Origin: Lachnospiraceae bacterium
GTDB taxonomy: Bacteria; Bacillota; Clostridia; Lachnospirales; Lachnospiraceae
DNA: 32,596 nt
Direction: 5' to 3'
Assembly (NCBI GenBank): GCA_022769625.1
Contig: JALEJP010000026.1
Location: 1-32,596 of the forward strand
Shown: positions 1 through 8,136 of the stretch, in pieces
How the letters are laid out: every line of letters starts with the position of its first letter
Position numbering within the stretch: the first letter of the stretch is position 1
Position numbers and translations under genes: made by a program
The notes under the pieces: generated by a model
What the model saw: the letters and a program-made list of their open reading frames with translations, nothing else
Databases searched by the model: none
What the model was told of the DNA's origin: nothing

Positions 1-10
1 GAAAATGATT

Positions 11-54
11 CACTATATCTGGTAAAATATAAAAAACTGTGTCAGGATATAGTG
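11..54. other. Inverted repeat with 9-bp arms in the left-edge non-coding region
   Basis: CACTATATC at 11-19 is the exact reverse complement of GATATAGTG at 46-54, leaving a 26-nt loop. No U-tract follows, so it does not look like an intrinsic terminator. The rest of 1-128 is AT-rich and I see no gene in it. It may belong to whatever lies left of the window. Confidence 0.35.
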
Positions 55-128
55 CAAAATGCATAGGCAGAAAATTCGGCATTTTTCCCTATTTGCAATG
101 AAACAAAAAATGATTATACTTATTGCAT

Positions 129-276
129 ATTATGATACCAGCCATTTTTCGTAGAAAAATGAGCGGATTTCGAATGTTTTCAGGATTTCGTGAGCGTGAA
201 ACGCGGAGAAATCCGCAGGTATCAGGGGGTCAAATACTTTTGACCCCAACATCAAATTATGATACCAGGGTCAAAT
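129..276 (+). repeat. Structured dispersed repeat, copy 1
   Basis: This non-coding block precedes the recombinase gene. It contains consecutive hairpins: CATTTTTC (143-150) with GAAAAATG (154-161); GCGGATTTC (163-171) with GAAATCCGC (208-216), enclosing a small GCGT/ACGC hairpin (194-204); and GGGGTCAAA (226-234) with TTTGACCCC (239-247). The segment 141-254 recurs at 19117-19231 with about six substitutions and one indel. A 13-bp direct repeat, ATTATGATACCAG, flanks the block at 129-141 and 256-268; the right copy continues into GGTCAAA. It could be a MITE-like element or a cis-acting leader. Function unknown. Confidence 0.75.
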
Positions 277-296
277 GAGGGAACAGGAGAAAAACG

Positions 297-1181
297 ATGG
301 AACAGATTATGCCGGATTTTATCACATATTTAACAAACGAACGAAATGCATCAAAAAGTACGGTGTCATCTTACTGCAGAGATCTGCAGAGAATGTTCCG
401 TTTTTTGAGTGAAAAAGGAATCAAAAAAGCAAAAGATGTTACGACAGTCAGTTTAAATGCTTACATTCTGTATCTGGAAAAAGCCGGATTTTCCATTTCC
501 ACCGTTTCCAGAAATGTAGCATCGATGAAAGCTTTTTTTCATTTTGCCTTTGGAAAGAGACTGGTGGATCAGGATCCTACCAGTACCATAAAAGCACCTC
601 ATATTGAAAAGAAAACACCCGGTATCCTGACCAGACAGCAGATGGAGAGTCTTTTGGAACAGCCTGCACTGGATACGCCAAAGGGGATCCGGGATCAGGC
701 AATGCTGGAGCTTTTATATGCAACCGGTATGCGTGTAACAGAGCTGATTTCCGTTCAGATGGAGGATATCAATTTCAAGCTGGACTATGTGGTGTGCCGG
801 GATGGGGATAAGGTGAGAGTGATTCCCATGGGGAAAAAGGCAAAGGAAGCCCTGATCCGCTATCTGGAAACCGCACGTGAACAGCTCATGAAAGGGAAAA
901 AAGGAAATTATGTGTTTGTGAACTGCTTCGGCAGTCCCATGAGCAGGCAGGGCTTCTGGAAAAATCTGAAGGAATATGCACAGAAGGCCGGCATCAGGGA
1001 AGACATTACGCCGCATACATTCCGACATTCTTTTGCGGCGCATCTGGTGGAAAATGGGGCAGATCTGCATGATGTGCAGGAGATGCTGGGACATTCGGAT
1101 ATTTCCACAACACAGATATATATGGCTATGGCGGTGGGAAAGGTGAGAAATTCTTATCTGAAAGCCCATCCAAGAGCATAA
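297..1181 (+). CDS. xerD: Tyrosine site-specific recombinase, XerD-like
   Basis: This 294-aa integrase-family recombinase probably resolves chromosome dimers at dif with a XerC partner. Residues 1-90 form the SAM-like core-binding domain (start MEQIMPDFITYL). The C-terminal catalytic domain has the full set of active-site residues: R146 (in ATGMRVTEL), H240 and R243 (in HTFRHSFAAH), H266 (in LGHSD) and the nucleophile Y275 (in TTQIYMAMA). The length matches XerC/XerD (about 290-300 aa). The ATG is preceded by AGGAG with 7-nt spacing. It stands alone, behind a structured repeat and closed by its own terminator. Lacking any integrative-element context it is more likely a housekeeping Xer protein than a phage or ICE integrase, but assigning it as XerD rather than a paralogue is uncertain. 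Confidence 0.8.
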   Translation: MEQIMPDFITYLTNERNASKSTVSSYCRDLQRMFRFLSEKGIKKAKDVTTVSLNAYILYLEKAGFSISTVSRNVASMKAFFHFAFGKRLVDQDPTSTIKAPHIEKKTPGILTRQQMESLLEQPALDTPKGIRDQAMLELLYATGMRVTELISVQMEDINFKLDYVVCRDGDKVRVIPMGKKAKEALIRYLETAREQLMKGKKGNYVFVNCFGSPMSRQGFWKNLKEYAQKAGIREDITPHTFRHSFAAHLVENGADLHDVQEMLGHSDISTTQIYMAMAVGKVRNSYLKAHPRA

Positions 1182-1182
1182 T

Positions 1183-1267
1183 TGGGACTGTCGGAAAGCG
1201 GAACAGTCCCATACAGAAAGCAGGAAGAAGTGTAACGCGAAGCAGCACACTTCTCCCTGCTTTTTTG
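1183..1267 (+). terminator. Terminator after the xerD-like gene
   Basis: Two successive hairpins follow the stop codon. The first pairs GGGACTG with CAGTCCC (about 1185-1210). The second pairs GCAGG...AGAAGTGT with ACACTTCT...CCTGC (1220-1260) and is followed at once by TTTTTT. The second is a strong rho-independent terminator. Confidence 0.85.
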
Positions 1268-1412
1268 ACGTTATCATGCATCCGGAGGAAATTGCCAGTG
1301 TCAGGTTATTTTTTTGAGAAAAAGGAAATTCAGTAAATCAACAGCTGTCACAGTTTTTACATGGAGCCAAATATTTTTGACTTCAAAATCATTAGAAAAG
1401 GAGAAGGATAAG

Positions 1413-4400
1413 ATGAAAAAACGATTACTGTCAATTTTGGGATTTGTTCTCGCAATGGTTCTTCTGTTTCCGGCAAATGCTTTTGCATGGACAGCGGACA
1501 ATGGTGATGGAACATTTTCCAACCCGCTTATGTTTGGAGATTATCCGGATAATGATATTATCCGCGTAGGTGACACTTATTACATGTCTTCTACCAGTAT
1601 GCATCTGTTTCCGGCATGTCCGATCATGAGCTCGAAGGATTTGGTGAACTGGAAATACGAAAGTTATGCATTCTCTGAAGAGGATGCTCTCAGGCTCGCA
1701 AATTATGATCAGGGCCTTACACTGAAACAGGGATATAATGTCTATGACAAGGGACCCTGGGCGACCAGTCTGCGGTACAGTGAGAAACTGAAAAAATTCT
1801 ATCTTCTTGTCAATATGCAGGATGGTGTGGAAGCAGAATATGCTGTTTTGTGTGTGGCAGATCAGGCATCCGGTCCATGGAAGGCTTACCGCCTGGACAA
1901 TCCGACCGGTGCGATCAAAGGTCTGTATGATCCAGGTCTGCTGTTTGATAAAGATCCGGTGACAGGAGAGGAAAACGGAGATATCTGGGTCGTTCACGGA
2001 CAGGGACGTCTTTATGTATCCAGGCTTAATGTGGTGGATGAAGAGACAGGGGAACTGGCCATTGATGAAAAAGAGCGCAATATTGCAATCTATAATTATA
2101 CCGGCGGAAGCTTCAATGAAGGATCCCATGCTTACAAGTTCGGTGACACTTACTACATCATCAGTACACCGACCTGGAGTGGGACTCCTTCCAAAAAGTC
2201 CATTGCAATCCAGACAAAGGATCTGACAAAGGGACCGTATGAAGTCAAGGATATCATGCGCAGTTTTATGAATTTCGGTGAAAACGGCATCCATCAGGGG
2301 GGAATCGTGGATGTGCCGCAGGAAGATGGTACCTCAGAGTGGTGGTCCGTTATCTTCCAGGACCGTAATAAGCTGGGACGCGTTCCTACGCTTCAGCCGG
2401 TTTACTGGGAAGAGGATGAGAATGGACTGAACTGGCCGATCATGGGCGTGCAGGGCAAAAATGGTGACCAGGCTGTCGTTACCATGGAGAAACCTCATAC
2501 GGGTGCTGTGACAGAGCCGATACCGCCAGCTGATTCAGATGAGTTTGACAGCACAGAGCTGGGACTTCACTGGCAGTGGAATCATGTTTCGGATCACACG
2601 AAATGGAGTCTGACGGAGAGGCCGGGATATATGCGTCTCTATACGGCTACCGTTACAAATAATCTTACAACAGCACAGAATACGCTGCGTCAGCGTGTAG
2701 TAGGGCCGGAGAGTTCTGCTACAATCAAGCTGGATATTTCCAATATGGCAGATGGCGATGTTGCCGGCCTTTCTGTCATCCAGAGAGATTATAACTACAT
2801 CGGAGTTACCCTGGAGGGAACAAAGAAGCGCGTTATGGTCAGAGATAAAGATGTGGAGCAGATTTCTGTTTCTGTTCCAGATGACACGAACCAGATCTGG
2901 TTCCGTGCATCCATGCCCCGTTTTGAATACCGGGTGGAATATTTCTACAGCCTTGACGGGGAGAATTTCACGCAGTTAGGCGGCAAATATGAGATGCGGT
3001 ATGGCAACTATGTGGGAATGGGATTCGGTGCGTTCAACTATGCCACAAAGGAACTGGGCGGATATGTGGATATGGACTATTTCCGCATGGACATGCCGGA
3101 TGACCATGGTAATTATCATGAACTGAATGAGAAGGTTGAGGCAGAGCGCTATGATGTACAGAGTTACGATGTAAGTCTTGGAGATCCAAGCCGTATCTAC
3201 AATCCTCTGACCAAATGGACAGCAGACTATGTATATACGAATATGCTGCAGAACTGGGGAACCGGTTATGATCTGGCACTGGGTAATCTGCGGGACGGTA
3301 ACTGGGTTCAGTACAATCAGATCGACTTTGGAGAGGGTGCAGAGTGGTTCAACATCCGTGTATCCGGAACGGCTGAAGGCGGTAAGATCGAGGTACATAA
3401 GAATGATGCCGACGGAGAAATTCTGGCGGTTGTGGATGTGCCAAATACGGGAAGCCTGGAAACCTACCAGAATGTTATCGTTCCTCTGAAAACAGCTTCT
3501 CCGAAAGGAATCCAGAAGATCTGTCTGGTATACAAAGAAGGAAAGGCTCTGTCCTGTCAGTTTAACTGGTTTATGTTTGGAACAGGCAAACAGCCAGTGG
3601 CACCTGCAGTTCCGCAGGGACTCAAAGCAAAAGGACTGGAAGAGGGACAGATTGAATTTTCCTGGACGGAGGTTCCGGGAGTAAATTATGATCTGCAGAT
3701 TGGCGACAAGATTATCAGCAATATCCGCAGTCCGTTTGTGGAAACCGGTCTGCCGGACGGCACCGTATATAAAGTAAGTATCCGTGCAAAAAATTATGGC
3801 GGATACAGTGAGTGGAGTGATGGTGTCAAAGCAGCCACTGCCGGCAATCCATACATTATCCCGCAGACCAGCATGTCGGTTCCGAAATTCTCCAGTCAGG
3901 AAGCCGGAGGAGAGGGACCAAAGAGCGGTTATATCTCAGCTATTCTGGACGGGGATGCCAATACGTTCTGGCACTCACAGTGGAATGGCGGAACTGCAAA
4001 ACCACCTCACTGGTTCATCCTGGATCTGGGTGGAAGCTATAAGATCAATACAATCACGATGCTGCCAAGACAGGGAAGTGGTGATCAGCCAAACGGCCTG
4101 TTTAAGAAAGTGACACTTTCCTACAGCAATACCGGAACAGAGGACGAAGACTTTACCGTTTTGGTAGACCAGAAACAGCTTCCGGCAGGAATTGCAGAGC
4201 TGAGCTTTGCGTTTGAAGAAGTCACAGTACGTTATGTAAAGGTTTATGTAGATGAAAGCCACAATGATTTTGCTTCGCTTGCGGAAATCAATGTATATCG
4301 CTCAGAGCCTGACACGACAGCACCGGGTGAACCAAAGAATCTGACTGCAGAATTGACAGGCACAGGAAGTGAGACTGCGGTTGCACTGAGCTGGGAGGAA

Positions 4401-6314
4401 GCAGTTGACGCGGAATCCGGCATATTCTGCTATTCGATTTATCGGGATGATGAATTCCTGGATGTAACAACAGACTTGAAGTACACCGACACGACAGTAG
4501 AGGATGGAAATACGTATCAGTATAAGGTAGTAGCTTCCAATGGCGCAGGCCTGGACGGCGAGGCAGCTTCCTGTGAAATAGATGTTTTTGTAAAAGAGAA
4601 TTTCGATTTTTCACTGGAACCGGCATCCGGCTGCTTCAATGAGTCAAAGACCGCCACGGTTGTTACAGAAAGCTCCAGTCTTGAGTTTCGCTATACCATG
4701 GATGGCAGTGAGCCTACAGACCAGTCCGATGTCTATGTGGACGGCATTAAGATTCCTTATGGAGTGACCCGGTTAAAGGTTGCAGCTTTCTATAAAGGAG
4801 AAAAAGTTGGAGAAACGGTACAGGCAGAGTACATGGTAAACAAGGGGGACAACCTGGCACTGAATGCCACACCATCCAGTGAGCACGATGCACATTGGGA
4901 TGTGTGGCCGTTGCCGGATTCTGTAGACGGAAATATTGGAACCTGGTGGAATGGTGATCCGGCGCGTACAGACTGGACATACGAGATTGATTTTGGCAGA
5001 GAAGTAAGCTTCAACAGTTTATATATTGCGGAATATGTGAAAAAAACACAGACGTACAATATTACCGGATATAAACTGGAGTATTTCGACGGAACAGAAT
5101 GGAAGATAGCAGACCAGTACAAGGCGGATGAACTGGGTGCATCTCAGGTACAGTGGTTGAATGATGTGACCGCAGAGACAGAAGTGTCACAGCTGGGATC
5201 TGAATTTGAAATGGTAACGGGAAGTAAAGTTCGCTTCCAGTTTACAGGATTCAGGCAGCTCGGCCTGCGTGAGGTTCAGTTCTATGACAACACGACACCT
5301 GTACAGTCTGTGGAGGGAGTTTCACTTGACAAAGAAACCATGACGCTGAAGGCTGGCGAAGAAGGACAGCTTACTGCAGCGGTAACACCGGAAGACGCGG
5401 CCAATCAGAAGGTAAACTGGAGCACTTCCGACGATAAAGTGGCAACCGTAGATGAAAATGGTCTTGTGACAGCAGTTGCAGAAGGAGAAGCAGTCATCAC
5501 CGTAACCACAGAGGACGGAAGCTTTACAGCAAGCTGTAAAGTGACAGTAGAATCTGATCACAGTGGAGATGAAGATAAGAAAGACAGCACAGAACTGAAG
5601 AACGCACTGGACAGTGCAAAAGCAAAAGATCTGTCCGGATATACAGAGGAAAGTGCAAACGCATACCGCAAGGCACAGGCAGACGCTGAAAAAGTTCTGG
5701 CAAATACGGACGCTTCCCAGGAAGAGATCAATGCAGCACTGAAGGCCCTGAAAGAAGCGGAAGCAGGACTGAAAGTCAAGCCTGCACCTCCAGTTGATGA
5801 CCAGAAACCGGCTGTTGAGGTTGGAAAGATCTATGAAAGCGGAAACTTTAAATATAAAGTGACCAGTCTGACAAAAATGACAGTAGAGGTGGTAGGCCTT
5901 AAGAGGTCAGTGACAGCTGTTAAGATCTGTAATACGGTTAAACTGGGCGATAAGACCTTTAAGGTTACTCAGGTGGCACCGTCCGCCTTCAAGAATAACA
6001 GGAAGATCAAAAGTGCAGTCATTGGTAAGAATGTGACATCAATCGGAAGCAATGCATTCTATGGATGTACAAAGCTGTCGAAGGTGACGATTGGAGCGAA
6101 GGTTAAGAAAATCGGAAAGCAGGCGTTCTGCGGCTGCAAACGTTTGAAGAGCATTACCATTAAGACAAAGAGTCTGACGAAGAAAAATGTGGGAAGCAGA
6201 GCATTCCGGGGCATTTCGGCTAAAGCCGTTGTGAAAGTACCGAAGGCAAAGGTAAAATCCTACAAGAGCTTATTAAGAGCAAAAGGTGTCAGCGCAAAAG
6301 CAGTCATCAAATAA
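1413..6314 (+). CDS. Secreted multidomain glycoside hydrolase family 43 enzyme (1633 aa)
   Basis: Probable extracellular arabinofuranosidase/xylosidase-type enzyme. The start with AAAGGAGAAGG upstream gives a clean signal peptide (1-25, ending ANAFA). Approximate order: GH43 propeller 29-365; beta-sandwich 370-560; CBM6 570-724; FN3 733-810; F5/8C (CBM32-like) 813-965; FN3 968-1061; chitobiase C-terminal-like 1063-1140 (TMDGSEPT); second F5/8C 1145-1295; Big_2 1299-1381; FIVAR 1393-1457; BspA-like leucine-rich repeats 1468-1633. GH43 catalytic candidates are D46 (in DYPDNDIIRVG), D173 (in GLYDPG) and E236 (in FNEGSH). No LPXTG signal is present, so the lysine-rich LRR tail or FIVAR module may hold it at the surface. 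The exact glycan is unknown; CBM6 favours xylan or arabinoxylan. An in-frame upstream extension to 1314 lacks a signal-peptide-compatible start and was not used. Confidence 0.88.
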   Translation: MKKRLLSILGFVLAMVLLFPANAFAWTADNGDGTFSNPLMFGDYPDNDIIRVGDTYYMSSTSMHLFPACPIMSSKDLVNWKYESYAFSEEDALRLANYDQGLTLKQGYNVYDKGPWATSLRYSEKLKKFYLLVNMQDGVEAEYAVLCVADQASGPWKAYRLDNPTGAIKGLYDPGLLFDKDPVTGEENGDIWVVHGQGRLYVSRLNVVDEETGELAIDEKERNIAIYNYTGGSFNEGSHAYKFGDTYYIISTPTWSGTPSKKSIAIQTKDLTKGPYEVKDIMRSFMNFGENGIHQGGIVDVPQEDGTSEWWSVIFQDRNKLGRVPTLQPVYWEEDENGLNWPIMGVQGKNGDQAVVTMEKPHTGAVTEPIPPADSDEFDSTELGLHWQWNHVSDHTKWSLTERPGYMRLYTATVTNNLTTAQNTLRQRVVGPESSATIKLDISNMADGDVAGLSVIQRDYNYIGVTLEGTKKRVMVRDKDVEQISVSVPDDTNQIWFRASMPRFEYRVEYFYSLDGENFTQLGGKYEMRYGNYVGMGFGAFNYATKELGGYVDMDYFRMDMPDDHGNYHELNEKVEAERYDVQSYDVSLGDPSRIYNPLTKWTADYVYTNMLQNWGTGYDLALGNLRDGNWVQYNQIDFGEGAEWFNIRVSGTAEGGKIEVHKNDADGEILAVVDVPNTGSLETYQNVIVPLKTASPKGIQKICLVYKEGKALSCQFNWFMFGTGKQPVAPAVPQGLKAKGLEEGQIEFSWTEVPGVNYDLQIGDKIISNIRSPFVETGLPDGTVYKVSIRAKNYGGYSEWSDGVKAATAGNPYIIPQTSMSVPKFSSQEAGGEGPKSGYISAILDGDANTFWHSQWNGGTAKPPHWFILDLGGSYKINTITMLPRQGSGDQPNGLFKKVTLSYSNTGTEDEDFTVLVDQKQLPAGIAELSFAFEEVTVRYVKVYVDESHNDFASLAEINVYRSEPDTTAPGEPKNLTAELTGTGSETAVALSWEEAVDAESGIFCYSIYRDDEFLDVTTDLKYTDTTVEDGNTYQYKVVASNGAGLDGEAASCEIDVFVKENFDFSLEPASGCFNESKTATVVTESSSLEFRYTMDGSEPTDQSDVYVDGIKIPYGVTRLKVAAFYKGEKVGETVQAEYMVNKGDNLALNATPSSEHDAHWDVWPLPDSVDGNIGTWWNGDPARTDWTYEIDFGREVSFNSLYIAEYVKKTQTYNITGYKLEYFDGTEWKIADQYKADELGASQVQWLNDVTAETEVSQLGSEFEMVTGSKVRFQFTGFRQLGLREVQFYDNTTPVQSVEGVSLDKETMTLKAGEEGQLTAAVTPEDAANQKVNWSTSDDKVATVDENGLVTAVAEGEAVITVTTEDGSFTASCKVTVESDHSGDEDKKDSTELKNALDSAKAKDLSGYTEESANAYRKAQADAEKVLANTDASQEEINAALKALKEAEAGLKVKPAPPVDDQKPAVEVGKIYESGNFKYKVTSLTKMTVEVVGLKRSVTAVKICNTVKLGDKTFKVTQVAPSAFKNNRKIKSAVIGKNVTSIGSNAFYGCTKLSKVTIGAKVKKIGKQAFCGCKRLKSITIKTKSLTKKNVGSRAFRGISAKAVVKVPKAKVKSYKSLLRAKGVSAKAVIK

Positions 6315-6332
6315 GAAATAAATCATAAGGAA

Positions 6333-6371
6333 GAAAAGGGGCCATATCAAAAGTGATATGCCCCCTTTTTA
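6333..6371. terminator. Bidirectional terminator between convergent genes
   Basis: AAAAGGGG-C-CATATCA pairs with TGATATG-C-CCCCTTTTT around an AAAG loop. It has an A-run on the left and a T-run on the right. It sits between the GH43 gene (+) and the siroheme-type gene (-), so it can serve both strands. Confidence 0.9.
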
Positions 6372-6378
6372 AACAGGT

Positions 6379-6852
6379 TCAGCTTTCCTGACCATTGAAA
6401 AGTCCGCGTATCTGTTCCACAGTCGTGCGGGCCTGTCTGTGGTTGGTACCGCTGGCTGTGACACCTACGACAACATTGTCCTTTCGCGCAATGCCCGGAA
6501 AATAAAAGTCACATTTGTTTTTGTCGCTGCAGACATTTACCGTAATGCCCATACATTTGCACACGCTGTAAATATCGGAATTAATCTGGTGATCATTGGT
6601 GGCTGCGATCACGTAATCGGCATGGTAAATGTCCTCACGTTCATAGTTTTTTCGTTTGATGGTCAGAAGTCCGGCTTTTTCCATATCCATCAGTTCCCTG
6701 TTTACTTCCGGGGCGATAACGGTAAGATGATTGGTGAAATCCACCAGAGTACGGATCCGTCGCTTGGCGATCGTCCCGGCTCCAACCACGATGACCTGTT
6801 TTTCAGTTAAATCCACAAAAATTGGGAAATAAGGTTTCTTGTTCTTTATCAT
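6379..6852 (-). CDS. Precorrin-2 dehydrogenase / sirohydrochlorin ferrochelatase-type protein (Met8/CysG N-terminal family)
   Basis: This 157-aa protein matches the NAD-dependent dehydrogenase domain of siroheme synthases. It starts MIKNKKPYFPIFVDLTEK, followed by a Rossmann motif VIVVGAGTIAKRRI (G-x-G-x-x-x) and the family's VIAATND signature. Known members oxidise precorrin-2 to sirohydrochlorin and some also insert iron to give siroheme. It is shorter than the full Met8-like proteins (about 200 aa or more), so the C-terminal helical part is reduced; whether chelatase activity remains cannot be told. The start at 6852 has AGGAG upstream; a longer in-frame version to 6936 has no ribosome binding site. 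No other tetrapyrrole genes lie in the window. Confidence 0.85.
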   Translation of the reverse strand: MIKNKKPYFPIFVDLTEKQVIVVGAGTIAKRRIRTLVDFTNHLTVIAPEVNRELMDMEKAGLLTIKRKNYEREDIYHADYVIAATNDHQINSDIYSVCKCMGITVNVCSDKNKCDFYFPGIARKDNVVVGVTASGTNHRQARTTVEQIRGLFNGQES

Positions 6853-6907
6853 TTCATTACTCCTGTGTTGCTGTATCCTGCGGGCAGAAGCCCGAAAATC
6901 TTCTTTC

Positions 6908-6936
6908 AGTATATAATAAATTTGAAAACAGTACAA
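6908..6936 (-). promoter_or_regulatory. Sigma-A-type promoter for the siroheme-type gene
   Basis: Read on the minus strand, TTGTAC (6936-6931) and TATACT (6913-6908) are separated by 17 nt. A small GGGC/GCCC hairpin (6881-6894) lies in the leader between the promoter and the gene. Confidence 0.6.
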
Positions 6937-6989
6937 GTATTTCTGAATTTTTGGTCTAAAAGAGGACTGGATATTTGAAAGAGTTATGG

Positions 6990-6995
6990 TATAAT
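6990..6995 (+). promoter_or_regulatory. Extended -10 promoter for the DAHP synthase gene
   Basis: A consensus TATAAT preceded by TGG (extended -10, TG-N) lies about 75 bp before the DAHP synthase start. No good -35 is spaced correctly, which fits an extended -10 promoter. It is divergent from the siroheme-type gene promoter. Confidence 0.6.
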
Positions 6996-7071
6996 GAACG
7001 CAAAGAGCGTAAATATCCAGAGAAATGTCTGGGGATTCGCTTTATCAAAAGATACAGATGAGGAGATTGAC

Positions 7072-8106
7072 ATGAGTTTCGAATTTATTAAAAAACTGCC
7101 GACGCCGGCCGAGGTCAGAGAACAATATCCGATTTCAGAAGCGGTAGCGGCAATCAAAAAGACAAGGGATGAGGAGATCCGCAAAGTAATCACAGGAGAA
7201 TCTGATAAATTTCTGGTTATTATCGGTCCCTGTTCTGCGGATAATGAAGAAGCGGTATTGGACTATGTGGGACGTCTGGCGAGAGTCAATGAAAAGGTCG
7301 GTGACAAGCTGGTCCTGATTCCGAGAATTTATACGAATAAACCACGTACGACAGGTGAGGGATACAAAGGCATGATGCATCAGCCGGATCCGGAGAAGAA
7401 ACCGGATCTGTTGGCCGGCCTGCTGGCTATCCGTAAGATGCACATCCATGCCATTGAGCAGACAGGAATGACAGCAGCGGATGAGATGCTGTATCCGGAA
7501 AACTGGAGATATCTGTCTGACATTCTTTCCTATGTGGCAATTGGTGCGCGTTCTGTGGAGGATCAGCAGCATCGTCTTGTTGTCAGCGGTATGGATGTAC
7601 CGGCCGGCATGAAAAATCCTACCAGCGGTGACCTGACGGTTATGCTGAACTCTGTTGTGGCAGCTCAGTGCAGCCATAGCTTTATCTATCGCTCCTGGGA
7701 GGTAAAGACCACAGGAAATGAACTTGCCCACACGATTTTACGCGGTGCGGTCAATAAACACGGCAACTGTATTCCAAATTATCATTATGAAGATCTGAAT
7801 CTTCTGGATCGTCTCTACAAAGAGCGCAATCTGAAGAATCCGGCTGTTGTTGTGGATGCAAATCATTCCAATTCAAACAAACAGTATGTTGAGCAGGTGC
7901 GCATCGTGAAAGAAGTACTTCACAGCCGCAGCGTGAATCCGCATATCAAAAAGCTGGTAAAGGGTGTTATGATTGAGAGCTATATTGAGGGTGGCAACCA
8001 GAAGATTGGCTGTGTGCCTCATGTTTATGGTAAATCAATCACAGATCCATGCCTTGGTTGGGATGATTCCGAGAAACTGATCTATACGATTTACAATCAG
8101 TGCTGA
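7072..8106 (+). CDS. 3-deoxy-7-phosphoheptulonate (DAHP) synthase, class I AroF/AroG/AroH type
   Basis: This enzyme condenses phosphoenolpyruvate and erythrose 4-phosphate, the first step of the shikimate pathway. The 344-aa product has the family length and motifs: IGPCSADNEEAV (about 55-67), RIYTNKPRTTGEGYKG, the substrate-binding GARSVEDQQHR, and VVVDANHSNSNKQ near the C-terminus. The N-terminal extension is the type that carries aromatic amino-acid feedback regulation in E. coli homologues; which effector acts here is not visible. Start: ATG at 7072 preceded by GAGGAG; the upstream in-frame ATG at 6994 overlaps the -10 element and was rejected. A MutS-type gene begins 30 nt after the stop, suggesting co-transcription with metabolically unrelated genes. 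Confidence 0.92.
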   Translation: MSFEFIKKLPTPAEVREQYPISEAVAAIKKTRDEEIRKVITGESDKFLVIIGPCSADNEEAVLDYVGRLARVNEKVGDKLVLIPRIYTNKPRTTGEGYKGMMHQPDPEKKPDLLAGLLAIRKMHIHAIEQTGMTAADEMLYPENWRYLSDILSYVAIGARSVEDQQHRLVVSGMDVPAGMKNPTSGDLTVMLNSVVAAQCSHSFIYRSWEVKTTGNELAHTILRGAVNKHGNCIPNYHYEDLNLLDRLYKERNLKNPAVVVDANHSNSNKQYVEQVRIVKEVLHSRSVNPHIKKLVKGVMIESYIEGGNQKIGCVPHVYGKSITDPCLGWDDSEKLIYTIYNQC

Positions 8107-8136
8107 TTCGATCATGCATGGAAAACGGAGAATGAT

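Noticed and set aside
129-276. CRISPR array or short direct-repeat cluster
   Set aside because: Only two related boxes flank a structured block; there are no regularly spaced repeats with unique spacers.
297-1181. Integrase of a mobile element
   Set aside because: No attachment sites, excisionase, phage or conjugation genes are nearby, and the length and motifs fit a housekeeping Xer recombinase; not fully excluded.
6439-6810. 123-aa plus-strand frame opposite the siroheme-type gene
   Set aside because: It is antisense to a gene with clear family motifs and ribosome binding site.
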